From Planctomycetaceae bacterium (lineage in GTDB: Bacteria > Planctomycetota > Planctomycetia > Planctomycetales > Planctomycetaceae), in assembly GCA_028284485.1 (NCBI GenBank), contig JANQRQ010000290.1:1-64000 (forward strand): DNA of 64,000 nucleotides. The letters are read 5' to 3'. Below the pieces are notes generated by a model. It did not search any database. It saw only the letters and a program-made list of their open reading frames with translations, and was not told where the DNA came from. This document shows, piece by piece, positions 18,493-28,759 of the stretch. The translations under genes and the position numbers were made by a program. Within the stretch, counting starts at the first letter, position 1. Each line of letters begins with the position of its first letter.

Positions 18493-19830
18493 TCAGGTCG
18501 GCACAAATAGCTTGAGAGTTTCGTCCACACTTTGTTTTTGGACGAGAACGACAACAATATCACCCGCGCGGAGTTGGTCATCGGCTCCGGGAACGCTCAT
18601 GTAATCCTCACGCACGATTGATGCCAGCAGACTTTTCGGAAAGACGATATTTCGCAGCGGGGCTTCCGTGACCGGAGCCCCTTCCTCCACTTCAACTTCC
18701 CACACTTCGGCGTCGCCACCGCCAATTGTCGAGCGGCTGATGATCGGACCGCTTTCCACCATACCGAGAATTTGTCGCGCCATGACATCGCGAGGACTGA
18801 CAGCCACATCGATTCCGACCTTCTCGAGCACGTTGGCGTAATCGGGGCGCCGAACAACTGACATGATCAAACCGGATCCCAGTTCCTTGGCTTCGACACC
18901 GCAGACGATGTTGTCTTCATCATGTCCTGTCGCCGCCACGAAAATATCGGCCTTATCGACCCGGGCTTCCTTCATTTCATCGAGGCGTGTGGCATCGGCA
19001 TGCAACACGGTTGTGTCATTTAACTTTTCCGCCAAATATTCGCAACGGTCGCAGTCGGCCTCCAACAATGCGACGTTATAACGGCCACGCTGCAACAGGA
19101 GTGCCAGGTTGTAGCCGATTTCGCCACCACCTGCGATCACCACATTGAGGCGCGGAGGAGTCTTGCGCTCGAACAGCCGTTTCACCTTGTCTAATTCGAC
19201 TCGGGTTCCAATCAAAGTCACATGGTCGCCGGCATTGATGATGTTATCGGCATGCGGAATAACAGCACCGCGACTGTTGGAAATCAACCCGACCCGGACT
19301 TCCTTGGGCAGCTCCAAATTGCGCAGTCCAATTCCAACCGCCCTGGAATCGGCTTCGACTTCCACTTCCTGGACTTCGATGCCCCCGCGTGCGAAGTTCT
19401 CCACGCCGAACAGCCCCGTCTTGCGAATTCCTTTGGCCAGCTCCAATGCTGTCAAATGCTCGAGGCTCAACAGCCGATCGATCTGAAAATGCCGACGGTA
19501 GTCGAACGTGCTGTAATCGAGATAGGTTTGATTGTAGACACGAGCGACACTACGCTTCGCTCCCATCGATTTCGCCAGAGATGCACCGATCAGGTTAACT
19601 TCATCCTGACTGGTGACCGCCAGACACAGGTCGGCACTTTGCACACCGGCTTGAAACAATGTCACGGCGTCGCACGCCGAACCAATCAATGATTGCACAT
19701 CGAGCCGCTCCTCGACCTCGTCGAGCGCCGAACGGGAAGAATCAACCAGTCGGACGTCCCGTTTGTCGGCACATAGCACTTGTGCGATCGAAGTTCCGAC
19801 CGTGCCGGCCCCCAGTATCACGACGTTCAT
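18493..19830 (-). CDS. trkA: Trk system potassium uptake regulatory protein TrkA
   Basis: 445 residues with the classic duplicated RCK layout. NAD-binding loops are [13 protein letters not shown] at the N-terminus and [14 protein letters not shown] near 230. Each is followed by a TrkA-C ligand-binding half; the second ends near the C-terminus ([11 protein letters not shown]). TrkA gates the TrkH/TrkG potassium channel at the inner membrane. No trkH is in the window. Its ATG overlaps the stop of the 2Fe-2S ferredoxin gene by four bases. Confidence 0.94.
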   Translation of the reverse strand: MNVVILGAGTVGTSIAQVLCADKRDVRLVDSSRSALDEVEERLDVQSLIGSACDAVTLFQAGVQSADLCLAVTSQDEVNLIGASLAKSMGAKRSVARVYNQTYLDYSTFDYRRHFQIDRLLSLEHLTALELAKGIRKTGLFGVENFARGGIEVQEVEVEADSRAVGIGLRNLELPKEVRVGLISNSRGAVIPHADNIINAGDHVTLIGTRVELDKVKRLFERKTPPRLNVVIAGGGEIGYNLALLLQRGRYNVALLEADCDRCEYLAEKLNDTTVLHADATRLDEMKEARVDKADIFVAATGHDEDNIVCGVEAKELGSGLIMSVVRRPDYANVLEKVGIDVAVSPRDVMARQILGMVESGPIISRSTIGGGDAEVWEVEVEEGAPVTEAPLRNIVFPKSLLASIVREDYMSVPGADDQLRAGDIVVVLVQKQSVDETLKLFVPT

Positions 19831-20216
19831 TGCTTTTGATCCAGTTGGTCGTCGATCTGATCGCGGGGCAAGAAATGTTCACACTGCCGACTATTCAAAC
19901 ACGAATCCGATATCCGCAGATCGTCGAGTATCTTCCCCTCAATGACCGTCTCTTCGATAATTCGCGAAACATCCTGCAATCCGACGTTCCCGTAGAAGAT
20001 TCCCTGAGGGTAAATGACTACCGTCGGTCCATGTTCACATTGGTCAAGACATCCCGCTTTGTTCGCCCGAACCAATGGCTGCAGATTTCTCTTTCGGACC
20101 TCGGTTTTGAAGGCGCTGCGCAGGCTCTCGTCGCCTTCCGGATCACAGCAACCGCGTCGGTGGCCAGAATCCCGCTGATTCGTACAGATGAAAATGTGAT
20201 GAGTGAACGGCGGCAT
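19827..20216 (-). CDS. (2Fe-2S) thioredoxin-like ferredoxin
   Basis: 129 residues. [16 protein letters not shown], then [20 protein letters not shown], give the Cys pattern of thioredoxin-fold [2Fe-2S] ferredoxins (as in NuoE C-terminal halves and Clostridium Fd). The C-terminus adds an extra Cys-containing tail (about 105-118). A small electron carrier is expected. ATG 20216 is chosen over a TTG five codons upstream. It overlaps the downstream trkA start by four bases, so the two are likely co-translated, with no known functional link. Confidence 0.85.
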   Translation of the reverse strand: MPPFTHHIFICTNQRDSGHRRGCCDPEGDESLRSAFKTEVRKRNLQPLVRANKAGCLDQCEHGPTVVIYPQGIFYGNVGLQDVSRIIEETVIEGKILDDLRISDSCLNSRQCEHFLPRDQIDDQLDQKQ

Positions 20217-20400
20217 GACTTCCCGAATCAAATTGGCCCTATCGATACAATCTGCCGCTTAAGGTGGCAGAGCTTCTGCGAATTGTAATCGCCAAATGCA
20301 GACCTGGCCAGCATCCTTCCCTTGTCAGATTTTTTTCGACTCGCGAAGATTCAATTCACCAGCCGAACATTTTGAAATCTCACGGAAACTTGTGCAGATC

Positions 20401-21111
20401 ATGTGGATCAAGATTTGCGGCATCAAAAACCAGGAATCTGCCCGTGCCGTGGCCGACTTGCATCCGTCCGCCATCGGTCTGAATTTCTACCGGAAAACTC
20501 CCAGATGTGTCGATGGTGACGTTGCGCAAACGATCACGCGCGAATTGGACAAATCGGTGGAATTCGTCGGTCTGTTCGTTAACCACACTCTCGCCGAAGT
20601 CATCTCGATCTGCGACCATACGGGCATCAAGACTCTTCAAATCCATGGAGATGAGTCTGAAGAGTTTCTGGCCTCGGTTTTGCAACAACGCCCCGACCTT
20701 CAATTGGTTCGTGCCTTCCGCATCGGCGACGAAGGATTGCAGCCCATCGCAAAGTACCTTGCAAATTGCGCTCGATTGAATGTCCCCATTCACCGAGTCC
20801 TGGTCGATTCTCACGTTAAGGACCAATACGGTGGAACGGGACAAACCGTGGCCTGGGAGACAGTTGCGCACGAATACCGCTACGATACCTGGCCGCCGCT
20901 CATTCTGGCCGGCGGATTAACCGCCGACAACGTTGCGGCCGCAATTCAAGCCGTTCGCCCTTGGGGGGTCGATGTGTCCAGCGGCGTAGAATCCTCAACG
21001 GGCGTCAAAGATCCTGAAAAAGTTCGAGAGTTTATCGCGAATGCTCGTGCTGCCTTTGACAAGATCGGTGACGGCGAAGAAGATTCGTTACGGAACGAAC
21101 CTCGTCGATAG
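20401..21111 (+). CDS. trpF: Phosphoribosylanthranilate isomerase
   Basis: 236 residues, a TIM barrel for the third step of tryptophan synthesis from anthranilate. MWIKICGIKN holds the catalytic Cys-Gly-Ile motif, TLQIHGDES the middle strand, and VLVDS, YGGTGQ and LAGGLTADNV the C-terminal phosphate-binding strands, ending with GVDVSSGVE. The ATG at 20401 is chosen; the frame is open 35 codons upstream without homology. It stands apart from other trp genes, which is common in planctomycetes. Confidence 0.95.
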   Translation: MWIKICGIKNQESARAVADLHPSAIGLNFYRKTPRCVDGDVAQTITRELDKSVEFVGLFVNHTLAEVISICDHTGIKTLQIHGDESEEFLASVLQQRPDLQLVRAFRIGDEGLQPIAKYLANCARLNVPIHRVLVDSHVKDQYGGTGQTVAWETVAHEYRYDTWPPLILAGGLTADNVAAAIQAVRPWGVDVSSGVESSTGVKDPEKVREFIANARAAFDKIGDGEEDSLRNEPRR

Positions 21112-21151
21112 TTAAGCTTGTTAACAGTATTTAATCCACGGATGTAAACAA

Positions 21152-22459
21152 ATGGCAGATGTACGACCTTTTCGGGGCTGGCGATATGAATTGAAACAAG
21201 TCGGCAACCTCTCGGATGTCACCGCCCCCCCTTATGATGTCATCGACTCCCAGCAGCAAGATGATTTGTACAAACAGCATCCGTGCAACGTCATTCGCCT
21301 GATCCTCAATCGGGACGAACCGGGCGATTCTTCCACTGAAGAACGCTACACACGCGCAGCAACGTTTCTAAAGGACTGGCAGCGCGACGGTGTGCTCACA
21401 CAAGAACGCGACGACGCAATTTATGTGTACCACCAGGTTTTCGACTGGGAAGGCACAAATTACGTTCGCAAAGGATTTCTGGCGCGCCTGCGACTCGAAG
21501 AATTCGGAAAAGGGCATGTCTATCCCCATGAACAAACCATGCCCGGTCCCAAAGCGGACAGGCTGGCGCTGTTGAATGCCTGCCGGATGAACCTTTCAGC
21601 CATTTTCGGGCTTTATCCGGATCCCGAATGTGCCGGACAAGCACCGCTCGAAGAAGCCATTGCCGGCCAAACACCCATGGAAGCCGTCGACGAACTGGGT
21701 GTCGTGCATCGCATGTGGGCCGTCACCGACGCAGCGGTCATCAACCAAGTTCGCGAGGCATTACGAGAGCAACCGATTTTCATCGCCGACGGGCATCACC
21801 GTTACGAAACAGCTCTCAATTTTCAGAAGCAGCTCCAGGAATCCGGAGAAATCTCCGGCGATGACGATCCGGCGAATTTTGTCATGATGATGTTCGTCGG
21901 TATGAATGACCCGGGTCTCGCGATCTTGCCGACACATCGACTGGTCTCGGGACTACCCGACTTGACCGCCGACGACGTGAAGCAAGCACTCGGCAACAGT
22001 TTCTCGTTCGAACAGTTGGAAAACGGCGCTGCAGGCGCAGAACAAGCCTGGGAACTTATGCAAGCTGACAGCGGACAGGGAGTATTCGGATTGGGTACAG
22101 CTGCCGACGGAGCCTGGTTGTTTGCCCGCATCACCGATCACTCGCCGATGGAGCAACTTGCCGAAGAGCAAAGTCCCGAGTGGAGGGAACTCGGTGTCAG
22201 CCTGCTGCATCGGCTGATCATCGACAATTTGCTCGCAAACCACTTTTCCGGCTCCGAGCCTAAATGCACCTACGTGCACCGCATGGACGAAGTCAATTCG
22301 GCTCTCGGCGATCGGACGGTACCGCTGGCATGCCTGGTCGCACCGGCAGGAATTGAACATGTCGAAACAATCGCCTCCAAGTACGAGAAAATGCCGCCGA
22401 AAAGCACATTCTTTTATCCCAAGCTACTTACGGGATTAGTTTTGAATCCACTGAATTGA
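21152..22459 (+). CDS. DUF1015 family protein
   Basis: 435 residues. The DUF1015 signature is clear: VRPFRGWRY at the start, APPYDVID, YVYHQVF, HEQTMPGPKADRLALL and IADGHHRYETAL. A homologous family exists in many bacteria and archaea as a cytosolic protein of unknown biochemical role; some members sit with serine or amino-acid metabolism genes. It follows trpF by 40 bases, so the two may be cotranscribed. Confidence 0.9.
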   Translation: MADVRPFRGWRYELKQVGNLSDVTAPPYDVIDSQQQDDLYKQHPCNVIRLILNRDEPGDSSTEERYTRAATFLKDWQRDGVLTQERDDAIYVYHQVFDWEGTNYVRKGFLARLRLEEFGKGHVYPHEQTMPGPKADRLALLNACRMNLSAIFGLYPDPECAGQAPLEEAIAGQTPMEAVDELGVVHRMWAVTDAAVINQVREALREQPIFIADGHHRYETALNFQKQLQESGEISGDDDPANFVMMMFVGMNDPGLAILPTHRLVSGLPDLTADDVKQALGNSFSFEQLENGAAGAEQAWELMQADSGQGVFGLGTAADGAWLFARITDHSPMEQLAEEQSPEWRELGVSLLHRLIIDNLLANHFSGSEPKCTYVHRMDEVNSALGDRTVPLACLVAPAGIEHVETIASKYEKMPPKSTFFYPKLLTGLVLNPLN

Positions 22460-22596
22460 CCTGCGGCAATCCTCGTACTGAATCTGCCGGTTTTCGAGAT
22501 GCCGTGCGTTTGCAATTGCGATTAGAAGCAATCGCGGCGTTGACCAAACACTCGATGCGCTTCGAGCGAAATTGATTGGCAAGGGATGGTTTCGTT

Positions 22597-24162
22597 GTGA
22601 GCGGCGACACAACCAGCAGCCTCATCGAATCTCTCAAATTAGGGAAAGGGTTTGCCCATGAGGTTTCCGGAATTGACGTCATCGAGACACACATCTCGTG
22701 GGTCGTTCTCACCGGCCCATTCGCCTACAAAATCAAAAAACCGGTGAACCTCGGCTTTGTCGATTTTTTGACATTATCCCGCCGCGAATTCTGCTGCCAC
22801 GAGGAACTGCGACTCAATCGGCGGCTTGCGCCTCAACTATATCGGGGTGTCGTTGAAATTTGCGGGACGGCCGAAGACCCCATCGTCGCCGGCACTGGCG
22901 AACCGATCGAATTCGCAATCCAAATGGAGCAGTTTTCCCAAGAGAATCTGCTCTCTCGTTGCCTCTCAGAAGGCCGGCTGACCACACATCACATCGATTC
23001 ATTAGCTGACGAAATCGCCGATTTCCACGCGAGAGTTGCCATCGCCGAATCCAAAGGCGAATTCGGTACACCTCGCCGTGTGCTCGAACCTGTCAACGAA
23101 AACTTCCGCCACTTGGTCGCCACAACGGATGATCCCGACACCAAGGCCACGCTGCACCACCTGCAGGACTGGAGCAAAACCGAATTCGAACGATTGCGAG
23201 ATACTTTCGTGGGCCGCCGGGAAAGCGGCTTCGTGCGAGAGTGTCACGGCGACATGCATCTTGGCAACATGATTCTCGACGACAAACAAGTTGTGATCTT
23301 CGATTGCATTGAATTTAATGACGACCTGCGATGGATCGACGTCTTAAGCGAAGTCGCCTTTTGTGTGATGGATCTCGAAGATCGTGGCGTCCCGGAATTC
23401 GGCCACCGGCTGCTCAACCGGTATCTTGAGCGAACCGGCGACTATGCTGGTTTAGTTGTGTTTCGGTTTTATTCCGCGTATCGAGCACTCGTGCGGGCCA
23501 AAGTTGCTGCACTGCGGTGCCATCAGGCAGGTATCACGCCGGTAGAACAAGACTCGCTGCGCGCCGAATCCGCAAGCTATCTCGAACTTGGCAGCAAATA
23601 TGCCGTTCCTTCACCGCCGGCACTAGTAATCACGCATGGATTCTCCGGAAGTGGAAAAACGACGGGAACTCAAGAAGTTGTGGACGCGTTTGGGGCCGTC
23701 CGCATCAGGTCGGACGTCGAACGGAAACGACTTTACGGCGCTTGCGATTCTTCGAATGATACATCGGGCCTCTATTCCCAGGACGCAACAACCACGACAT
23801 ACAACGAGCTGGCAAGATTGGCAGATTTGCTGATCCAAGCCGGGTATACCACGGTTATCGACGCGACATTTCTCTCGAAGTCTCATCGAATGCAGTTTTG
23901 CGAAATTGCCGACAAACACGATGTTGAGTTTCGCATTCTCGATTTTCAGGCTTCCAATGCAACGATGGCTGATCGCATCGAACAGCGGAAGCAGGCCCAA
24001 ACCGACGCCTCAGATGCCGACGTCCAAGTGCTGCGAAACCAAATCGAGTCACACGAACCGTTAGACTCCGATGAGTTGAATTGGACAATTCCCGTGCGAA
24101 CCGATGTCGCGGATTGGCAACAGAATCTTCGCAAGGCATTACAAAAGGAATTGTCAGCCTAG
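22597..24162 (+). CDS. Phosphotransferase-P-loop kinase fusion
   Basis: About 521 residues. The N-terminal half is an aminoglycoside-phosphotransferase-like fold: KIKKPVNLGFVDFLTL, LNRRLAPQLY, the catalytic RECHGDMHLGNMIL and the DFG-like IFDCIEFNDDLRWID. The C-terminal half (about 345 on) is a P-loop kinase with Walker A HGFSGSGKTTGTQE and RIRSDVERKRLYG. This pairing is a known annotated fusion of unclear substrate. A GTG at 22597 follows AAGGGATGG; a TTG at 22576 is possible. The TAG stop forms the first bases of a family 2 repeat. Confidence 0.85.
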   Translation: MSGDTTSSLIESLKLGKGFAHEVSGIDVIETHISWVVLTGPFAYKIKKPVNLGFVDFLTLSRREFCCHEELRLNRRLAPQLYRGVVEICGTAEDPIVAGTGEPIEFAIQMEQFSQENLLSRCLSEGRLTTHHIDSLADEIADFHARVAIAESKGEFGTPRRVLEPVNENFRHLVATTDDPDTKATLHHLQDWSKTEFERLRDTFVGRRESGFVRECHGDMHLGNMILDDKQVVIFDCIEFNDDLRWIDVLSEVAFCVMDLEDRGVPEFGHRLLNRYLERTGDYAGLVVFRFYSAYRALVRAKVAALRCHQAGITPVEQDSLRAESASYLELGSKYAVPSPPALVITHGFSGSGKTTGTQEVVDAFGAVRIRSDVERKRLYGACDSSNDTSGLYSQDATTTTYNELARLADLLIQAGYTTVIDATFLSKSHRMQFCEIADKHDVEFRILDFQASNATMADRIEQRKQAQTDASDADVQVLRNQIESHEPLDSDELNWTIPVRTDVADWQQNLRKALQKELSA

Positions 24163-24257
24163 AGCGTGTCCCAGTTTGATGTACCGACATTCGAGTTGTT
24201 TTTGACACAGTTCACGGTGCGCCCGCCGGTACATCAAAACGAGACGGGGTCTCACGG
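24160..24257 (+). repeat. Intergenic repeat family 2, copy 1
   Basis: This copy begins with the TAG stop of the preceding kinase gene and continues AGAGCGTGTCCCAG, ending near GGGGTCTCACGG. It aligns without gaps to 44989-45085, with 74 of 97 positions identical by hand. It holds an inverted pair, TTGATGTACCG and CGGTACATCAA. A minus-strand frame through it is not convincing as a gene. Confidence 0.75.
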
Positions 24258-24475
24258 TGGTCACGCCGATCTTGCCCCCGCGCGACTTTTTTGATTCTTC
24301 TGCGGATTGCCGGTTTCCACGAAACAGCTCGGCGATCGAATCGGAGAATACAGTTCTCTTTTCGGTGTCTCGAAGTAAGCCCGCTGGCCAATATCCCGGG
24401 ATTCCTGATTGCCTGTCTTGTAGATCGACGATAGGCAACATACGATAACTGGAACGACTTTCCCGAGGAGAATTC

Positions 24476-24895
24476 ATGCCATCGGACAAAAAAATACTTC
24501 TCATCGAAGATGACCGCGAGATCTCTTCGACATTAAGCGGCGTTTTGGAAGCAGCCGGTTACACCGTACTTACGGCACAAAATGGTCTCGACGGAAGGAA
24601 AATTGCGGAAGCCGAAGGACCCGACTTGGTCATCACCGACATGATGATGCCGAAAATGGGCGGCTTTCCCGTGTTGGAGCATTTGAAATCCCTCGACAAA
24701 CCGCCGCGCGTGATCATGATCACTGCGAACGAAGGGGGACGACACAAGGCCTATGCCGAAATGCTCGGCGTCGATGATTATCTGCGTAAGCCGTTCGCCA
24801 TGGATGTGCTTCTGGAGGCTGTTGAGCGCGCCATCGGATCTCCGGATGGTAAACGCGCGCGGTCCGGCGGGAAAAGCGCGAAACGAAAAAGCTAG
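24476..24895 (+). CDS. Stand-alone response regulator receiver (CheY-like)
   Basis: 139 residues, a single receiver domain. The acidic pair IEDDRE, phosphoacceptor Asp in [13 protein letters not shown], the Thr/Ala region MITANEG and the Lys of DYLRKPF are all present. A short basic tail (about 122-139, [14 protein letters not shown]) follows instead of an output domain. AGGAG lies 5 bases before the ATG. No partner histidine kinase is adjacent. The stop TAG merges with repeat copy C. Confidence 0.92.
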   Translation: MPSDKKILLIEDDREISSTLSGVLEAAGYTVLTAQNGLDGRKIAEAEGPDLVITDMMMPKMGGFPVLEHLKSLDKPPRVIMITANEGGRHKAYAEMLGVDDYLRKPFAMDVLLEAVERAIGSPDGKRARSGGKSAKRKS

Positions 24896-24993
24896 AGAGA
24901 TTTACTTTTCTCGTGGCGTTTCTGGGTCGCGGGGGCAGCCAGTAATCGTGCAAAACGCGATTGTCGCGGCCACAACTCAGCGTAACACGCTGT
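24893..24993 (-). repeat. Structured intergenic repeat family 1, copy C
   Basis: A copy in inverse orientation, from TAGAGAGATTTACTTTTCTCG to CAGCGTAACACGCTGT. Its first three bases are the stop codon of the response regulator. The CGCGATTGTCGCG stem is perfect. It is more diverged than A, D and E around the central hairpin. Confidence 0.82.
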
Positions 24994-25056
24994 AAAGCGC
25001 GATAAGCGGGAACCGAAAAGCCCGAAACGGGTGAATCTCCAACCCGATGTCATCGA

Positions 25057-26073
25057 TCACTCCTCTTCAGCCTTGCTCGCCGCGAGGCGTTCGGCGATGG
25101 CCGTGTCGAGGAACAACTGCGACGCGTGATACATCAGCATCGGGAAAATCGCAAACGGAAGGCCTAAGCCATTGTAGAGATCCGGATTGCCAAACATCGT
25201 CGGATCGGTCGCGAGCAGGATTCCAATTGGAAGTGTTTTTTGGCTGCCGGCAAACGCCACGGCAGCGCGATCCGCCCTTCGGTAACCGAACGATTTCGCG
25301 CCCAACAACGCAACCACGACTGCTGCCAGGTGGATCGCAATGCAACTTCCCCAGACGATTGCGACCGCCGACAATTCCGGCTTGGGTCCGTCACCGGCAA
25401 GCCGTGCCCCGGCTCCACATGCCGCGGAAAAGACAAGAACTAAAATCGCCCCCTGTGCAACGACTCCGATTGGCGTTTTGTACTGGCCGGCAAATCGGTT
25501 CAACCGGGGGATTTGACGCAGGAGCTGGCCAGCAGCTGTTGGAATCAAGACCACCAAGAGCAATCGCCAAACCATTTCCCAAGTATCAAACTCGACCGAT
25601 TGACCGGTCGTCACGTTAAGCCAAAACGGCGTCATCAAAAAGCAGGCCGAGTTCGTTGCTAAGGTCACAAGCAAAGAAACCGCATCGTTCCCCTTGGCCT
25701 TACGAGTCCACACCGAAGCAGCCGCAAGCGTGCACGGAACACTGCAAGCGATCATCAGTCCGCATTCAAAATCCGGAATCGATTGCAACGAGACAAGCGA
25801 CCAACCAAAGAGCGGAATGAACCCATAGTTGACAGCAGAGGCCCATAGAACCGGACCGGGCGCAGAAAATGAAGTTTTCAAATGGCGGCTGTCGAGGCTA
25901 AACGCCATCAGCAACAAAACAAACGCGGTAATGGCGCGGGGTTCAATCTGACGAATGACCTTGCCAAAAGGCGATTCGTCTCCCTCCATCCCCACAACGA
26001 TTCCCAGCGAGATGAGGACGACCAAACCGACGAGAAACCAACGCTTCAAGAGGAACGAGCCGACACCTTTCAA
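25057..26073 (-). CDS. Bile acid:sodium symporter-like (SBF/Rch1-type) transporter
   Basis: 338 residues with about nine to ten hydrophobic segments from residue 12 on. AVAFAGSQKTLPIGI in the second half is characteristic of the SBF-like YfeH/Rch1 branch. Export or uptake of a small ion or organic solute at the inner membrane is expected; substrate unknown. The start is a TTG at 26073 whose last two bases overlap the upstream lipoprotein stop (TTGA), with GAGGAG upstream, consistent with coupling. Confidence 0.85.
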   Translation of the reverse strand: MKGVGSFLLKRWFLVGLVVLISLGIVVGMEGDESPFGKVIRQIEPRAITAFVLLLMAFSLDSRHLKTSFSAPGPVLWASAVNYGFIPLFGWSLVSLQSIPDFECGLMIACSVPCTLAAASVWTRKAKGNDAVSLLVTLATNSACFLMTPFWLNVTTGQSVEFDTWEMVWRLLLVVLIPTAAGQLLRQIPRLNRFAGQYKTPIGVVAQGAILVLVFSAACGAGARLAGDGPKPELSAVAIVWGSCIAIHLAAVVVALLGAKSFGYRRADRAAVAFAGSQKTLPIGILLATDPTMFGNPDLYNGLGLPFAIFPMLMYHASQLFLDTAIAERLAASKAEEE

Positions 26074-27794
26074 GGGGCGCTCTCCTCTTCTGCCGATTCG
26101 GAAGAATCGGCATCTTTCCAGCGCTTGATCATCAATTGGCAGGCGTGATAGTAAGGGTCGCTTTCGTCAACGCGCCCCAACGTCCTCGCCCCGGCCGCCC
26201 GGTTGCCCGACTTTGCCAGGCAAATTCCGAGCAAGTACTTCGCGGCCGTCGACCAAGTCCCCTGATCGCGATGGTGATTCAAGTAATTCTCCAGCGTTCG
26301 ACTCGCGATCTCGAATTCCTGCCGCTCGTACTGGCAGACACCTGACCAATACCGTGCTTGCTCGGCTGCAACGGCATGAAACTGACGGATTGTCGGATCC
26401 ATCACGCTGACCAATGCCGCTCGGAATTCTTCGGGAATGAGGACATCTTTGGGCACGGGGGGGAAGTTCCCGATGAGTTGGATTCGCAGATAATCCCGGA
26501 TTGCCTCGGGGAGATTTCCGGTAAGATGGGCGTTTCTGGCCACTTCGTGCTGCCGCCTTGGTTCACCGTAGACGATACCCAATTCCTCAATCGATTCCGC
26601 TTCGGCGTTCATTGACTCGATTGGTATCGGAGAGAGAAACGGTGCCCGGATAATCTCAAGTAACTGCTGCTGCTGTTCGGTCAAATGCTCAAAGGCATTC
26701 GTTTGTTCGTCGCAAAACTCCCAAACTGAGATATCGTCCGTCTCCCACAGGTTTTCGCCAGCCGCTGCCACTCGATTCAAAAGGCCGGTTCGAAATTCCG
26801 TGTCTTGCAATCCGTCAAACAGGAGAACCGAACGCGTCCCGGTCAACAGATCCTGAAGTTGTTCCATCCGTGGCGACCAATAGGCCCCCGACCCAATCAA
26901 TTTCACGTCAACCGATTGGAATTGCTTGGAATTCAAACGATAGGGCCGGTCGTCTCCCAAATCGAGGTTGCGAAACAGCTGGTCGTTCTTCTGAACTTGT
27001 TGTAGCGTGGCCGGTCTTCGAATAAGAGGGGCCTCGACCGGGTCGTCTTCCGCAGGAATCGGTATGCCCAAGCGCATATCGAACAAGTAAACCTCACCGT
27101 TTTGCAGAACACCAACCAACCAGTCATCGGGATCCGCTTGATCAGTGGGCTGAATGATGACGGCATCGATCCGCATTTGCCGCAACAGATTCGCGAATAA
27201 CCAAGCCCTTTGTTCGGGGCTGCCGATACCTAACGTGGCAAACTCCCAAGGAACCAGCGGCGGTATCGACACGGTTTCGGGAGAGTCCGACCGGGGAGAT
27301 TCAAACAACATGAGGTTTCTGACGACGTAGTAAAATACATCGACGACACGGTCGAGGTCGCTCTCAGCAGTCGGCGAAGCAAAACGAGTCACGTCGCGAT
27401 ACCAAAGCGCATCCCGAATGTGGTCGATATCCCGAATGAAGAAACGATCACTCTGAATTCGCTTGGCCCGATCCTCGTCGAATAATCGCTGCAGCATTGA
27501 TTGTGCTTGATCGTCGATGGCCAGTAACGAAGGGTCGCCACAATTCGTCATCATTTCATTGAGTAGTGCTGCGACCGAAACTTGATCGGAGCTAACACCC
27601 AAATTCCTGGGCTGAACCATCGTCCAAATTGTTTCGAGGAGGGCATCGCATTGCGCATCCACCTTGGTCGTCGCGGAGGACTCGCGAGGTACGGAATCGC
27701 CGCTCGGCGATTCCGAGTTCTCGCAACCAATTGGTAACACCGCGACGACGGCGATGAGAAGGACAACAAGTTTCTGGTTGAAATTCTTTTGCAT
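26070..27794 (-). CDS. Lipoprotein with transglutaminase-like and TPR-like regions
   Basis: 574 residues. Signal peptide with lipobox LPIGC (Cys near 24). A middle part reading EQRAWLFANLLRQMRIDAVII resembles transglutaminase-like folds but lacks the catalytic Cys at the expected place. Toward the C-terminus, helical repeats (about 440-560) such as ARYWSGVCQYERQEFEIA look TPR-like. Probably anchored in an envelope membrane as a binding or scaffold protein. The frame is open upstream to 27854; ATG 27794 fits the signal peptide. Coupled to the symporter gene downstream. Confidence 0.75.
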   Translation of the reverse strand: MQKNFNQKLVVLLIAVVAVLPIGCENSESPSGDSVPRESSATTKVDAQCDALLETIWTMVQPRNLGVSSDQVSVAALLNEMMTNCGDPSLLAIDDQAQSMLQRLFDEDRAKRIQSDRFFIRDIDHIRDALWYRDVTRFASPTAESDLDRVVDVFYYVVRNLMLFESPRSDSPETVSIPPLVPWEFATLGIGSPEQRAWLFANLLRQMRIDAVIIQPTDQADPDDWLVGVLQNGEVYLFDMRLGIPIPAEDDPVEAPLIRRPATLQQVQKNDQLFRNLDLGDDRPYRLNSKQFQSVDVKLIGSGAYWSPRMEQLQDLLTGTRSVLLFDGLQDTEFRTGLLNRVAAAGENLWETDDISVWEFCDEQTNAFEHLTEQQQQLLEIIRAPFLSPIPIESMNAEAESIEELGIVYGEPRRQHEVARNAHLTGNLPEAIRDYLRIQLIGNFPPVPKDVLIPEEFRAALVSVMDPTIRQFHAVAAEQARYWSGVCQYERQEFEIASRTLENYLNHHRDQGTWSTAAKYLLGICLAKSGNRAAGARTLGRVDESDPYYHACQLMIKRWKDADSSESAEEESAP

Positions 27795-27884
27795 TGAACC
27801 TGATGACAAACCGTATTGCATTGCCTCGACCATGCTATCGGAATCCAAAGCCACCCATCGGAACGGGCAACTTATCGAACGTTT

Positions 27885-28724
27885 CTATAACAAAACCTCG
27901 TTAAAAAACTGCCGCAGCTGCATCAACTGGTCAAGCAGTTTAGGAATGTCAGAAAGGGGGACCATGTTCGGGCCGTCGCTGAGAGCACGATCCGGATCGG
28001 GATGTGTTTCCAAAAACAGACCATCGCATCCGCAAGCGATGGCGCCCCTGGCCAGAATCGGAACCATTTCGCGTTGACCACCCGTCGACGGACCACCGGG
28101 GAGCTGCACGCTATGTGTCGCGTCGAAAATCACAGGGGCCCCCGTGCTTTGCATGATCGGAATGCTCCGCATGTCGTTCACCAGGCGCCCGTAACCAAAC
28201 GTCGTCCCTCGTTCTGTCAAAAGAATTCGATCGTTTCCGGACTCTTCGCATTTTCGCACAATGTGAACGGTATCCTCCGGCGCAATGAATTGCGGTTTCT
28301 TGATATTGACGACGCCGCCGTACTTAGCCGTCGACTCGGCCGCTGCTCGGATAAGATCCGTCTGGCGTGAGAGAAACGCGGGGATTTGCAGAATTCGGCA
28401 AACAGCCGCAGCGGGCTCGGCCTGCCCCGGCTCGTGAATATCCGTCGTGACCGGCAGACCGGTCGTGTCCCGAACCTTCGCAAGGATATCCAACCCTTCT
28501 TTCAATCCAGGGCCACGAAAGCTATCCAGACTGGTCCGATTGGCCTTGTCGAAACTCGACTTGAACACCAATGGTATCTCGTGTCGGGCCGCAACTTCGG
28601 CAAGACGGCATCCGGTTTCGAGGATCATGGCCTCGTTTTCGATCACGCATGGGCCGGCGATCACCAGTAGTTTCTCTCGCCGACCGCAAGCAAGATTGTC
28701 AAATGTCACCGGGTTCGTGGGCAC
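27885..28724 (-). CDS. kdsA: 3-deoxy-8-phosphooctulonate synthase (Kdo-8-P synthase)
   Basis: 279 residues from a GTG. It condenses arabinose-5-phosphate and PEP to Kdo-8-phosphate. Motifs: [74 protein letters not shown] and the C-terminal [14 protein letters not shown]. The N..C..metal type was not judged. The GTG at 28724 has GAAGG about 5 bases upstream; a longer frame would overlap the HAD-lipid kinase gene. Upstream neighbours form one minus-strand group. Confidence 0.95.
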   Translation of the reverse strand: MPTNPVTFDNLACGRREKLLVIAGPCVIENEAMILETGCRLAEVAARHEIPLVFKSSFDKANRTSLDSFRGPGLKEGLDILAKVRDTTGLPVTTDIHEPGQAEPAAAVCRILQIPAFLSRQTDLIRAAAESTAKYGGVVNIKKPQFIAPEDTVHIVRKCEESGNDRILLTERGTTFGYGRLVNDMRSIPIMQSTGAPVIFDATHSVQLPGGPSTGGQREMVPILARGAIACGCDGLFLETHPDPDRALSDGPNMVPLSDIPKLLDQLMQLRQFFNEVLL

Positions 28725-28759
28725 GCGACCTTCATCCTTACTGCGTGTCGAGCCAATGC

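Noticed and set aside
24154-24504. 116-codon minus-strand frame
   Set aside because: It reads through family 2 repeat copy 1 and overlaps the start of the receiver gene; no evidence for translation.
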